Shown here piece after piece: positions 1-8,556 of a stretch of DNA of 64,000 nucleotides. The stretch is from an uncultured Opitutaceae bacterium. GTDB taxonomy: Bacteria > Verrucomicrobiota > Verrucomicrobiia > Opitutales > Opitutaceae. Location of the stretch: positions 62,001-126,000 of the forward strand of contig OX638348.1 in assembly GCA_951813085.1 (NCBI GenBank), in the 5' to 3' direction. A model generated the notes under the pieces. It saw only the letters and a list, made by a program, of their open reading frames with translations. It was not told the DNA's origin and searched no databases. The position numbers and the translations under genes are program-made. The number at the start of each line of letters is the position of its first letter. Within the stretch, counting starts at the first letter, position 1.

Positions 1-925
1 CGACCAGCCAAAGCATGGGCATGGTCGTCAGTCCCCAAAATCCGCCATCTCGATTTGGATTGGTAGTGCCGCCATTCTCGCCCGCCCCGATCGTGGAATG
101 GAATTCCCAGGGGCCCTTGTGAAGGCGGAGAATGATAGCGCCTCCCCATTCATTGCCACGAGCGAGCTGATCTTCCGCGATATCCGCGTCTTGGGTATAC
201 GCGCTGACCACTGCTTGTTTCAGGTCAAAGCTCGATCCTTCAGTGAGATCGTGTTCCCATTGTGAATACAGTAGTGTCCCGTCTTCCCAACCCGGGAATT
301 CGTCATCTTGGGTCGTCGAGAAAATCCCGATCTGGAAATCGTTGCGATCCACTACGGTGCGGACCCACAGGCCAGCGGGGTGGGATCCTCCAGAATCGGT
401 AGGCCAGAGCTTGTTGGAAAAGGGGGAACGCTCTACGGGATTGAATAGGGTTGCGGAGCGTTGCCACTCGTCGACGAGCTTGAGGCTGCGACGCCCATAG
501 CCGACCTCGAACTTGTCATACCCGGAGAAATTGCCGTTGTTCGTCTTGGTGAGGTCGTAGGAAAGGTAGAGATTGCGGAAGTGTTGAAACTCGATGTCTT
601 GGTCTCCGGTTGCGGCGTTCTCCCCTTGGGTCAGGCTAAGGACGCTCTTGAACAGGAAACCATTGAGGAAATTGACGTCAGCGCCGACCCAGATCCGACG
701 GAATTCGTTTTGCGTATCGGAGAACCCGTTTCCTGCGGAGTCGGTTCCATCAATGTGCCCGACCTGGTATTGGGCCATTCCGAAGAGCTTGATCCGGCTG
801 AGGGAAGGGTCCTCGGAATCGTAGATGATCCCCAGCGTCTGTATCGTATCGCAAGGTTCCTCCGCCAAAGTGAAGGGTGCGAGGATCGATAGGAGCGCAA
901 TTGATGTATAGGAGGTTTTTCGCAT
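1..925 (-). CDS. Phosphate-selective porin-like (OprO/OprP) protein, 3' end beyond window
   Basis: The reverse strand is open from an ATG at 923-925 to the left edge, giving at least 308 residues without a stop. It begins with a Sec signal peptide (MRKTSYTSIALLSILAPFTLA, cleavage after ALA-type site before EEP). The mature part alternates aromatic and polar residues as in a beta barrel, with family-like stretches such as FRRIWVGADV, FKSVLSLTQGE and FEVGYGRRSLKL. This pattern matches Porin_O_P outer-membrane channels, which pass phosphate or other anions. The C terminus lies outside the window, so the family call rests on the N-terminal two thirds. The assignment is by recognition of the pattern; substrate is not predictable. 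No clear Shine-Dalgarno sequence precedes the start. Confidence 0.7.
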   Translation of the reverse strand, partial: MRKTSYTSIALLSILAPFTLAEEPCDTIQTLGIIYDSEDPSLSRIKLFGMAQYQVGHIDGTDSAGNGFSDTQNEFRRIWVGADVNFLNGFLFKSVLSLTQGENAATGDQDIEFQHFRNLYLSYDLTKTNNGNFSGYDKFEVGYGRRSLKLVDEWQRSATLFNPVERSPFSNKLWPTDSGGSHPAGLWVRTVVDRNDFQIGIFSTTQDDEFPGWEDGTLLYSQWEHDLTEGSSFDLKQAVVSAYTQDADIAEDQLARGNEWGGAIILRLHKGPWEFHSTIGAGENGGTTNPNRDGGFWGLTTMPMLWLV

Positions 926-1436
926 GAGCGTGATTGTGTCCAAGCGGTATTGAATCATTTCGAGCGCATTGCGATATCGAAATATTCTTGAACTATGACG
1001 GGGGTTTTCGGACTCCGCCTGTAAATTTGGACAAATAGGCTCAATGACTCGGGTCCACCCGTAGATTGCGTAAGAGTGCGGGCGCTGTCGGGGCAACGTT
1101 CACTACCGTTCCCTGGATCCCTAGTGAATCACAGCGATGATCCTCGTCGCAGACCTCCCCGATAAGTCGGTGGCGGGAAGAGGTGAGGATATTGTTTTAG
1201 AACGGGTGGACAATCCCAAGCGCCCTCGAACCTATTTTCAGCTTTGCTGAAACCCATTTCCAGACACGGTCGGGAACGAGCGATCGCAGAGAGCGATGTT
1301 ATAAACTATATCGAACAACGCCTACGCTTGTCCCCTCCCGCTTCGCGTGACGGGAATGGGCGCCTATGCGAGGCGATCGGCATAGTTATCGGGGAATCCT
1401 GAACACAGCCACGGAGGGGGAGTGATGACTTCGCGA
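926..1436. other. Gene-less stretch holding repeat A1
   Basis: No credible gene lies between the porin start and the NHL-gene stop. The stretch contains repeat copy A1 (1224-1380). The flanks at about 1105-1223 and 1381-1430 also resemble the flanks of copy A2 (20780-20873 and 21031-21080), for example the shared words GCGATGATCCTCG and CTTTGCTGAAACCCATTTC. The duplicated block is therefore nearer 300 bp than 157 bp. Confidence 0.6.
1224..1380 (+). repeat. Structured dispersed repeat, type A, copy 1
   Basis: This is one of three 157-bp copies (others 20874-21030 and 21191-21347), diverged by scattered substitutions. It is built from consecutive small hairpins, including TTTCAGCTTTGCTGAAA near the left end and CGCCTATGCGAGGCG near the right end. 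Read on the minus strand it starts CCGATCGCCTCGCATAGGCG and then follows the same backbone as the type B repeats at 48-50 kb (GGCGCCCATTC, GACAAGCG, AACATCG). It encodes no protein. Confidence 0.85.
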
Positions 1437-2477
1437 CTACTTATGGACGAGCGTCAGCTTATTGATACGGCCGGTGGAGTTCCAGTCTTGGACGTAGAGA
1501 TTGCCGTCCTTGTCATAGCTCAAGCCGTGCGGCGCCGTGAAAACGCCTGGAGGAATGTCGCCTATGGCGGTCTTGAATCCGGCGCGTTGCTCCATGATGG
1601 GATTGTCGCCGAGAAAAGCTACCGGGGTGCCGGTTTTGTCCAGGATGGTGACCCGTCCAGCGAGTTCAGCCACCGCGCAATAGTCCCCGTGGATGCTCAC
1701 GGCGCAAGGGCGACGCAAGTTAGTGGCGTGCACGCCGATTTGATTTCCTTCCAGATCGTAGTGCTTCAAGCGGCGATTTTCACGGTCGCATATGAGCAGT
1801 CGGGGCTCTCCGTAGCGAGTGTCGATCGAGATGCCATGGCAGGTCTTTGTCTGCTCGATCTCTGTCCCTTTGCTTCCAAATGATTTCAGCAAATTCCCTT
1901 CCGGGCTGAAGATATGGATCAAGTTGGATCCATATCCTACGGCAGCGTAAATGCGGCCATCGGGACCGACGGTGACGGCCGTGACTCCTTTTAGCGTCCC
2001 TAGTATGGGCTGCGAGTCTGTGTTTTCAATGGCAAGAACGATGTTGCCCTTGAGGTCGAGCTTGACGATTCGCTCCCCTTTGACGTGGGCTCCGTAGAGG
2101 TACTCTTTCCCGTTCTCTTCGCGAATGGCGAGCGAATGAGTCCCAATGCAATCGGGAGCGATGCTTTTGATGAACGTTCCGTTGGGCTGGAAGACGCATA
2201 TGCTGCGATCCGCTTGCGTAGAGACGTAGATGCGGCCCGCCTTGTCGACGGCGACACCGCCGTGAGTAGAGCCGATTGGCATGCCATCTGGGAATTGGGC
2301 CCAATTCGGATGAGTTTGGTAGGTAAAAAGGCCGTTGCCGGTTTGGACCGAATGATCGAGAGAATCGCGGCCACTGCCTCCGTGATCGCCTTCATGGGCG
2401 GCGGCGGAAAAGAGGAGCGCGGTTAATGAAAGCGCGACGTAAAGCGCGGATGAGGATAGTGAGACGATTCGATTCAT
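1437..2477 (-). CDS. Secreted NHL-repeat beta-propeller protein
   Basis: A 346-residue protein with a signal peptide (about residues 1-27, ending SAAA) followed by a His/Asp/Gly-rich stretch (HEGDHGG). The rest is NHL repeats: GGVAVDKAGRIYVS, AVTVGPDGRIYAA, GISIDTRYGEPRLLICD and HGLSYDKDGNLYVQDW mark successive blades of a propeller. NHL propellers bind proteins, or in the PAL branch cleave hydroxyglycine peptides; nothing here fixes a reaction. Planctomycetes and Verrucomicrobiota encode many such exported propellers. It is transcribed away from the sulfatase at 2695, sharing a 217-bp intergenic region. Length is normal for a single-propeller protein and no lesion is visible. Confidence 0.8.
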   Translation of the reverse strand: MNRIVSLSSSALYVALSLTALLFSAAAHEGDHGGSGRDSLDHSVQTGNGLFTYQTHPNWAQFPDGMPIGSTHGGVAVDKAGRIYVSTQADRSICVFQPNGTFIKSIAPDCIGTHSLAIREENGKEYLYGAHVKGERIVKLDLKGNIVLAIENTDSQPILGTLKGVTAVTVGPDGRIYAAVGYGSNLIHIFSPEGNLLKSFGSKGTEIEQTKTCHGISIDTRYGEPRLLICDRENRRLKHYDLEGNQIGVHATNLRRPCAVSIHGDYCAVAELAGRVTILDKTGTPVAFLGDNPIMEQRAGFKTAIGDIPPGVFTAPHGLSYDKDGNLYVQDWNSTGRINKLTLVHK

Positions 2478-2694
2478 GACAGAGTATAGGGTATCTTAAA
2501 GATTCAGTTGCGAGGCCGACTGGGACGGGGTGAATCGCGCGTGAACACGGGGGCCCGTCCGTATGGAGTTCACTAAGCTAGGAATTCCGGCTTGGATGCC
2601 AAGCCAAGCCCTAGTAAATCTGCTACGGTGTCCGAACGATTGTTCTGGTGTGTAATTTGTTGTAGCGACTAAGCTTTGCTGCATCCCAATCTAA

Positions 2695-4103
2695 ATGAAA
2701 TCGATTCTCTACCCCTTTGCATTTCTAATCCTTGCGACGTCGCTCGTCGGAGCCGAGCGTCCAAACATCGTAATATTCCTGGCGGATGATGCGGGCTATT
2801 CCGACTTTGGTTGCTTTGGTGGCCAGGCCAAGACGCCCCATGTCGATCAGTTGGCCCGTGAAGGGCTCAAGTTGACAGACTTTCATGCGGCGGCCCCCAA
2901 TTGCTCGCCGAGCCGAACGGGAATCCTCACGGGTCGCTATCCGTCGCGGGTTGGCGTATACAGCTATATCCCCCAACCGCCGGATGGGCTTCATCCAATG
3001 CATCTTCCCGCATCTGAAATTACGCTTCCGGAGTTGCTAAAGAAAAATGGATACAAAACAGCCCACTTCGGTAAATGGCATCTGGGTACATTGAATTCGA
3101 CCCAGCCGCAACCTGATGAACACGGTTTTGACTATTCTTTTGGGACGACGAGCAACGCGATCCCTTCTCATTTGAATCCGGTCAATTTCATAAGGAATGG
3201 CGAAGCTCTAGGCGAGTTGAAAGGCTATGCTTGTCAGCTCGTAGTGGACGAGGCGATACAATGGCTAGATGCGAAAGAGGGCGATGATCCTTTTTTCCTG
3301 TATGTTGCCTATCACGAACCGCACACGCGAATTGCGTCACCACCGGAAATGGTTGCCCAGTACAGCTACGACAAGAATCGCAACGAATACCTCGCGAATG
3401 TCCAGAATTTGGATGATGCGACCGGCCGTCTACTGGCTCACTTGGATACGCTCGGTCAAAGGGAAAACACGCTAGCGCTTTTCACCTCGGACAATGGATC
3501 CTTGCACGATGCGAGCAACGGGGGATACCGAGGCCAGAAATCAATGGTGTTCGAAGGCGGTATCCGAGAACCCGCAGTCATTCGCTGGCCAGCAAAGGTG
3601 AAAGCAGGACGAACGAGCGACGCGACCTTGGACCATGTCGATCTGCTGGCGACCTTCTGCGCCCTCGCGGGCATTCAGCCACCGCAGGACCGGACCTTGG
3701 ACGGCGTGGATTTCAGTCCGCTCCTTACGAGCGACGATTGGGAGCGCGATCAACCCTTGCTCTGGTTCTTCTATCGTTCGATCGCGGGCGCTGGGCAGCG
3801 GGCCGAAGGGATGCCCAGAAGATGCCGGCGGGGGCGTTCCGCAAGGATGATTGGCTCGTGATCGGGGACCTGGAGCACGAGAACATGCCGAGCACTCATG
3901 CGATGGTGCCGTCCGATATGGACTTCATTCGCGAATCCACCTGGGAACGTTTCGAGCTGTATAACTTGGCTTCCGACCCGGCCCAGAAAAAGGATGTGGG
4001 CAATGAAAACCGAGCCTTGCTCAAGCAGCTGTCCGAAGAGATGGCCGCCCTCCACCGCGATATGATCGACGATGGGCCCTACCTGCGCTGGGAGGATGCC
4101 TAG
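2695..4103 (+). pseudogene. Secreted formylglycine sulfatase, frameshifted near the C terminus
   Basis: The first frame (2695-3861, 388 aa) holds a signal peptide (to LVGA, residue 20), the metal-binding ADDAGYSD stretch, the formylglycine motif C70-S-P-S-R, the FGKWHLG block and the LFTSDNG block. After LLWFFYRS the frame degenerates. The normal C-terminal sequence (FRKDDWLVIGDLE, then FELYNLASDPAQKKD) continues in the next frame and ends at 4103. The break lies around 3790-3830. Joined, the product is about 469 residues, normal for an arylsulfatase A-type family S1 enzyme that hydrolyses sulfate esters of glycans after conversion of Cys70. One indel explains the break, so it may be an assembly error rather than a dead gene. 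Confidence 0.85.
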
Positions 4104-4209
4104 AGCGGTAGCTGGTATCGACGGATAGATTCGCCAACGCCCATTTATATGTCGACTTCGAGCTCCGAAAAAAATTTAGTTACAAGATAATTAACCCTAT
4201 TCAATACTT

Positions 4210-5265
4210 ATGATACCTCGATTCTTTTCCTTCATGGCGCTGGCGGGACTTGCGCTGACTGTGGCTCAGGGAGCGGGCTCCGGCCCTGAGTGGACCGACG
4301 TCGCTGAAGCGGACAAAACGCTGATGGGCGACTATGTAGGGGAGTGGGTGAACCCTGAAAGCGGCTACCAGAAAATCAACCCGAGCCTTTGCGCGCAAGT
4401 GATCAACGTAGACAAAGGGATCTACCACTTGAAGTTCACCCAAGACCACAATCTTAGAGCGGATGTTTACTTCTCGGGAGAGGCTCGTCTCAAGGGCGAC
4501 GCCATCGTTGCGAAGAAAGATGGCTGGGACATCCGCATTACCAAGTCGGGAATGACCGGGAAAGGAAAGTTGGGTGACAACGTTGAGAGCTTCTCCTTGA
4601 AGCGCGTCAAGCTTGGCTCGCCGACAATGGGGCAGAAGCCGCCAAAGGGGGCGATCGTGTTGATTGGCGAAGGAAACATGGACGAGTGGCGGCACCCTGA
4701 TGGGCGCGAGTCGACCTGGACCATCCTCGACAATGGCGTGGTTGAGATTAATCCGAGAAAAGCAAATAAGGACGCCGATCCTCCCATCGGTGGAGGGATT
4801 GAGACCAAGCGTAAGTTCGGGAAGGTGCGCTACCACATGGAGTTCCGCTATCCGGTCGAGCCGGGGAAGAGCGGCCAGGGTCGTGGAAATAGCGGCCTGT
4901 TCTTCCACGGGTACGAAGCCCAGATTTTGAATAGCTATGGACTGAATGGCCATTGGAACGAGCTCGGGGCCCTCTACAAGATGTCGCCGCCGAAAGTGAA
5001 TGCGGCTCGCCCGCCTATGGAATGGCAGACCTACGACGTGAATTTCACCCCGGCAGTGTACGAAAACGGCAAGCTCAAGGAGAACGCCCGCATTACAGTT
5101 CGGCTTAACGGTATCATCGTTCAGAAAAACGAGGAGCTCCGTCACCAAACGGCTCATGCGCTTAAAGACAGGACCAAGCCGGCTCCAGATAGTCCCCAGC
5201 CCATTTCATTACAGGATCACTCTAATCGTATCCAATTTAGAAATACTTGGGTAAAGGAACTTTAA
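4210..5265 (+). CDS. Secreted DUF1080 (3-keto-disaccharide hydrolase domain) protein
   Basis: A 351-residue protein with a signal peptide (MIPRFFSFMALAGLALTVAQG). An N-terminal domain (about 40-140) precedes the DUF1080 concanavalin-like domain (about 150-350), recognisable from GNMDEWRHPDG, GGGIETKRKFG, GNSGLFFHG and IQFRNTWVKEL. DUF1080 proteins are abundant in Verrucomicrobiota and Planctomycetes and some hydrolyse 3-keto-glycosides. The gene lies between two sulfatases on the same strand and is followed by a strong terminator at 5287-5320, so it probably ends a transcript. Its role in glycan breakdown is inferred from family and neighbours. Confidence 0.85.
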   Translation: MIPRFFSFMALAGLALTVAQGAGSGPEWTDVAEADKTLMGDYVGEWVNPESGYQKINPSLCAQVINVDKGIYHLKFTQDHNLRADVYFSGEARLKGDAIVAKKDGWDIRITKSGMTGKGKLGDNVESFSLKRVKLGSPTMGQKPPKGAIVLIGEGNMDEWRHPDGRESTWTILDNGVVEINPRKANKDADPPIGGGIETKRKFGKVRYHMEFRYPVEPGKSGQGRGNSGLFFHGYEAQILNSYGLNGHWNELGALYKMSPPKVNAARPPMEWQTYDVNFTPAVYENGKLKENARITVRLNGIIVQKNEELRHQTAHALKDRTKPAPDSPQPISLQDHSNRIQFRNTWVKEL

Positions 5266-5286
5266 TTCTGATTTTTAATCCCTTTA

Positions 5287-5320
5287 GCCGCCCACAGCAA
5301 TTGTTGGGCGGCTCTTTTAT
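5287..5320 (+). terminator. Rho-independent terminator after the DUF1080 gene
   Basis: An 8-bp GC-rich stem, GCCGCCCA (5287-5294) pairing with TGGGCGGC (5305-5312), is followed by the T-rich run TCTTTTAT. It starts 22 bases after the DUF1080 stop. Confidence 0.85.
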
Positions 5321-5333
5321 CTCCAGCTGTCAC

Positions 5334-7181
5334 ATGAAAAACCGCTTACGCTCTCTTTTGCCTATTGCCTATCTGGTATCCGCTTCGGTCGCTTATTGCG
5401 CGGACTTGCCCAACATCCTGTGGATTTCATCCGAAGATCACGGTCCGCACCTCGGCTGCTACGGCGACGAGTATGCGACGACGCCTAACATTGATGCGTT
5501 CGCCAAGAAGAGCCTCCGCTATACGCATGCCATATCGAATGCTCCTGTATGCGCGGTGGCTCGGACAACCTTGATATCGGGAATGTACGCGCCGTCGACA
5601 GGCGGCCAGCACATGCGCTCGCGCGTTCCTTCGCCTGAAGGCTTGCAGTTTTATCCGGCTTATCTGCAGGACGCAGGCTACTACACGACCAATAATTCCA
5701 AGCAGGACTACAACCTGATCGATGCCCGAATGGGATGGGACGAGTCCTCCAGCAAGGCGCATTGGAAGAACCGACCCGAAGGGAAGCCGTTTTTCGCGAT
5801 TTTCAACTACACGATCAGCCACGAAAGCCAGGTGCGAAACAAGAACCCGAATCCGCACCATGATCCCGCCAAGGCCCCGATCCCTCCCTACCATCCGGAT
5901 ACGCCAGAATCGCGGAGCAACTGGGCCCAGTACTACGATCGACTTACTACAATAGACGAGCTCTTCCAGAAGACGCTCGATGAGGTGGAAGAAGCGGGTT
6001 TGATGGACGATACGATTGTGATGTTCTTCGCTGACCACGGTTCAGGCATGCCGCGTAGCAAGCGGTATCCTGGCTGGTCGGGACTCAACGTACCGGTCAT
6101 CGTGCATGTTCCGGAGAAATTCAAGCACCTCGCCTCGGCGGACTACGTTCCAGGTGGGGCGTCGGATCGGCTGATCGGGTTTATCGATTTTGCGCCGTCT
6201 ACGCTTTCCATCGCTGGGGTCGAGCCACCTGAATACTATCAAGGGGAAGCCTTCATGGGGCCTCACCAGACGCCTGATCCTGAATTTTCGTTCGGATTTC
6301 GCGGTCGCATGGATGAGCGGCCGGATTTCTGCCGCACGATCTTGGATGGACGCTATGTCTATATCCGGAATTACTATCGCCATCTGCCCCACGGGCAATT
6401 CGTGGCCTATCAGCAAAAGACTCAAACCACGAATGTATGGTTTCAGAAATACAAGGATGGAGACTTGAACGAGGCTCAGTCGCTGTTCTGGAAACCGCAC
6501 CCTCATGAGGAATTGTTCGATTTGCGGAATGATCCGCACGAGATCAATAACCTCGCAGGGAGCGCAGAGCATCGAGAGGAGCTGATTCGCCTTAGAAAAT
6601 TGCTGGATGCCAAAATGGCGGAGATCGATGATCTTGGCGTGTGGCCCGAGCCCATGCTTCGAGAGATTGTTCTGGATGGAAAGTCGCCTCGCGACGAGCT
6701 GTCAGGGCTTTTTCAGGACAAGCCACTCAAGAACAGCCCTGAGTTGAAGCTCGTAGCTCCGGTTAGATGGAATAGCGACGCGTGGAAAAGTGAATTGAAC
6801 TATGGCCACCCGGTGAGACGCTATTGGACGGTCGTTCAGCTGATAACCAAAGGGGGTAGGCACTATCGCTCGGTCGAGTCCGATCTCGAGAAGATGCTAT
6901 CTGAGGAGCAGGGTGTTCTAGCGGTTGCCGCTGCGGAGTGTATCGGAACGCATACGCGCGACGCAAGCTTGCGTCAGAAGAGCATCGATTTGCTGTATGG
7001 ATATGCCAAGTATCCAAATAATGAATTCATATTGGCCATCCATGCATTCAATGCCATGGAGCACCTAAAGGATCTGGGTCACAAAACTCCTGCTGGGGCG
7101 GCGAGCCTAACATCGACGCACGAAACCGTTCCCGATTGGGGACGAGCCTACCTGCCTGACTTGGTGGATCGCTACAAGTAG
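5334..7181 (+). CDS. Secreted sulfatase, heparan N-sulfatase-like branch, variant active-site motif CAVAR
   Basis: The ATG at 5334 is chosen because it begins a typical signal peptide (MKNRLRSLLPIAYLVSASVA) and lies after the terminator; upstream in-frame codons run through that hairpin. The 615-residue protein has the sulfatase core (NILWISSEDHGPHLGCYGD), a cysteine in the formylglycine position (C73 in PVCAVARTT), the block TTNNSKQDYN, the acidic HWKNRPEGKPFF region and a C-terminal helical segment resembling a short HEAT tail. The order of blocks resembles the SGSH (N-sulfoglucosamine sulfohydrolase) branch and the paralogue at 51722. Unusually, the usual Pro/Ala two residues after Cys is Val, and Ser is Ala, so efficient maturation is uncertain. 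Confidence 0.85.
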   Translation: MKNRLRSLLPIAYLVSASVAYCADLPNILWISSEDHGPHLGCYGDEYATTPNIDAFAKKSLRYTHAISNAPVCAVARTTLISGMYAPSTGGQHMRSRVPSPEGLQFYPAYLQDAGYYTTNNSKQDYNLIDARMGWDESSSKAHWKNRPEGKPFFAIFNYTISHESQVRNKNPNPHHDPAKAPIPPYHPDTPESRSNWAQYYDRLTTIDELFQKTLDEVEEAGLMDDTIVMFFADHGSGMPRSKRYPGWSGLNVPVIVHVPEKFKHLASADYVPGGASDRLIGFIDFAPSTLSIAGVEPPEYYQGEAFMGPHQTPDPEFSFGFRGRMDERPDFCRTILDGRYVYIRNYYRHLPHGQFVAYQQKTQTTNVWFQKYKDGDLNEAQSLFWKPHPHEELFDLRNDPHEINNLAGSAEHREELIRLRKLLDAKMAEIDDLGVWPEPMLREIVLDGKSPRDELSGLFQDKPLKNSPELKLVAPVRWNSDAWKSELNYGHPVRRYWTVVQLITKGGRHYRSVESDLEKMLSEEQGVLAVAAAECIGTHTRDASLRQKSIDLLYGYAKYPNNEFILAIHAFNAMEHLKDLGHKTPAGAASLTSTHETVPDWGRAYLPDLVDRYK

Positions 7182-7203
7182 GCATCCATTTCGTCACTAG
7201 CGA

Positions 7204-8146
7204 ATGATTGGCGATCCGGAGCTTTTCGCTTTCTTCATCGGGATCGCGATTGATGCGGTCGTAGGCGATCCGCGCCGCATGCCGCATATTGCCCGATCTA
7301 TCGGTTGGCTCGCGGCTAAGCTGGAGTCCGCTGTCGTTCGCGTTTTGGGGCGCTCCGTGATTGCGGGGACGCTCTTCTGGATTCTTATGGTGGGTTTCTT
7401 TTTGCTGATCTATGTCGGAATCAGTCGTTGGCTCTATGGTTGGAATTTGTATGCTGGAGTCGCTCTCGATATCGCAGTGGTGTTTCAATGCATTGCGTTT
7501 AAGGATCTTGTGGGTCATGTAAGGGCGGTAGAGAGAGCGTTCGAAAATGGGTTGGATGATGCTCGCCTACGCGTATCCTATATTGTAGGACGCGACACTG
7601 ATCGTATGGGTGAGGCGGAAGTATGCAAGGCGGCCATTGAGAGCGGTTCCGAGAACTTGAACGACGCAGTGTTTGCTCCGCTTATATGGTTTCTGATTGC
7701 TGGACCGTTCGGAATTCTCGTCTATCGAATTTCGAATACCTTGGATGCGATTGTGGGGCATCGATCTGAGCGCTACGAACGCTTCGGAACGTTTTCTGCC
7801 CGCGTTGACGATGTCTTGAATCTTATACCTGCGCGTGTCTGCGCGGTCTTTATTCTTGGGCTAAGGAGAATCGGTGAATGGCGTTCACTGGATAAAGATG
7901 CCACAAAGCATCCGAGTCCGAATGCGGGTTGGCCTGAGGGGGCGATGGCGCGACGGCTGGGTGTGGCCATTGGAGGACCCATGTATGCGGATGGAGCGCC
8001 TCGTTGAAACGGCGCAGATGAACGCGAATGCGCGCGATCCCAATCGCGAGGATATCCGCCGCTCCATCTCTCTTATGAAAAGGGCGTTCGGGGGCTTTGT
8101 AGTTTTGACCCTGATCATTTCTTTGCTTCTAGGGTTAGCAGTATAG
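7204..8146 (+). pseudogene. cbiB: Adenosylcobinamide-phosphate synthase CbiB, one frameshift near the end
   Basis: The main frame (7204-8007) encodes a polytopic membrane protein with CbiB hallmarks: an early DAVVGDPRRMPH segment, the YIVGRDTDRM motif, ENLNDAVFAPL, the RYERFGTFSARVDDVLN region and SPNAGWPEGAMA. At about 7985-8000 the frame shifts. The remaining family sequence (VETAQMNANARDPNREDIRR and a last hydrophobic helix, VVLTLIISLLLGLAV) continues in the next frame to 8146. Joined, it is about 313 residues, normal for the family. CbiB joins aminopropanol phosphate (or ethanolamine phosphate) to adenosylcobyric acid. The gene begins 22 bases after the sulfatase stop and lies upstream of the corrinoid-import genes and cbiZ. 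Confidence 0.85.
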
Positions 8147-8247
8147 GTGAAAGAGAGGCCGCGCTTTTATGTCATAGCGGACCTATTTTCCTTGCATCCG
8201 TTCTGTAGCGCTACTGTGTATCGAATGAAGTCGATCTGCATCGGCCG

Positions 8248-8387
8248 TTTCGTTCTTTTATTTTCTAGTCCGCAGAATTCAGGGAACGCCGTGAGAATCG
8301 GCGACAGTCGCGCTAAGGTATGGAGCATCGCTCTAAGTCCTATTGCTGACTGCGGGCAAAATGCCAAACGAACCTAGGCATAGGTTC
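8248..8387 (+). promoter_or_regulatory. Cobalamin riboswitch
   Basis: The leader of the TonB-receptor gene carries the cobalamin aptamer core: AGGGAACGCCGTGAGAATCG (8281-8300), then GCGACAGTCGCGCTA, AGTCCTATTGCTGACTGCGG and GCAAAATGCC, matching the B12-box consensus order. An outer closing stem can form between TTCGTT near 8248 and AACGAA at 8367-8372. A following hairpin, GAACCTA (8370-8376) with TAGGTTC (8381-8387), overlaps the 3' strand of that stem, so the two are mutually exclusive, as expected for an expression platform. It probably represses the import genes when cobalamin is plentiful. Pairing was checked by eye only. Confidence 0.85.
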
Positions 8388-8556
8388 ATTTAACGCTTGT
8401 CGCGAAAACGAGTGGTATAGAAACGCCTAGAGAGCGAATCTCTCTAGCCTGTAGCGTGTCGCTGCCAATGGAGATATTCATTGGTGGGGACTGCAATTAT
8501 GCGGGTTGATAGGTTGTCTGTATTGATGTTGTCGCGATGATTTCAATACGGATTTT
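8388..8556 (+). promoter_or_regulatory. Remainder of the btuB leader with two further hairpins
   Basis: Between the riboswitch and the TonB-receptor start are two more inverted repeats: CTAGAGAG/CTCTCTAG (8427-8434 with 8440-8447, loop CGAAT) and CCAATG/CATTGG (8465-8470 with 8479-8484). Neither is followed by a T tract. No gene is visible here. Confidence 0.5.

Noticed and set aside
461-892. A 143-codon plus-strand frame at the left end
   Set aside because: It is the antisense of the porin, whose signal peptide and barrel pattern are clear on the minus strand.
4201-5157. A 318-codon open frame antisense to the DUF1080 gene
   Set aside because: It mirrors a recognisable DUF1080 protein with a signal peptide and terminator. 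The antisense product has no domain and no ribosome-binding site.
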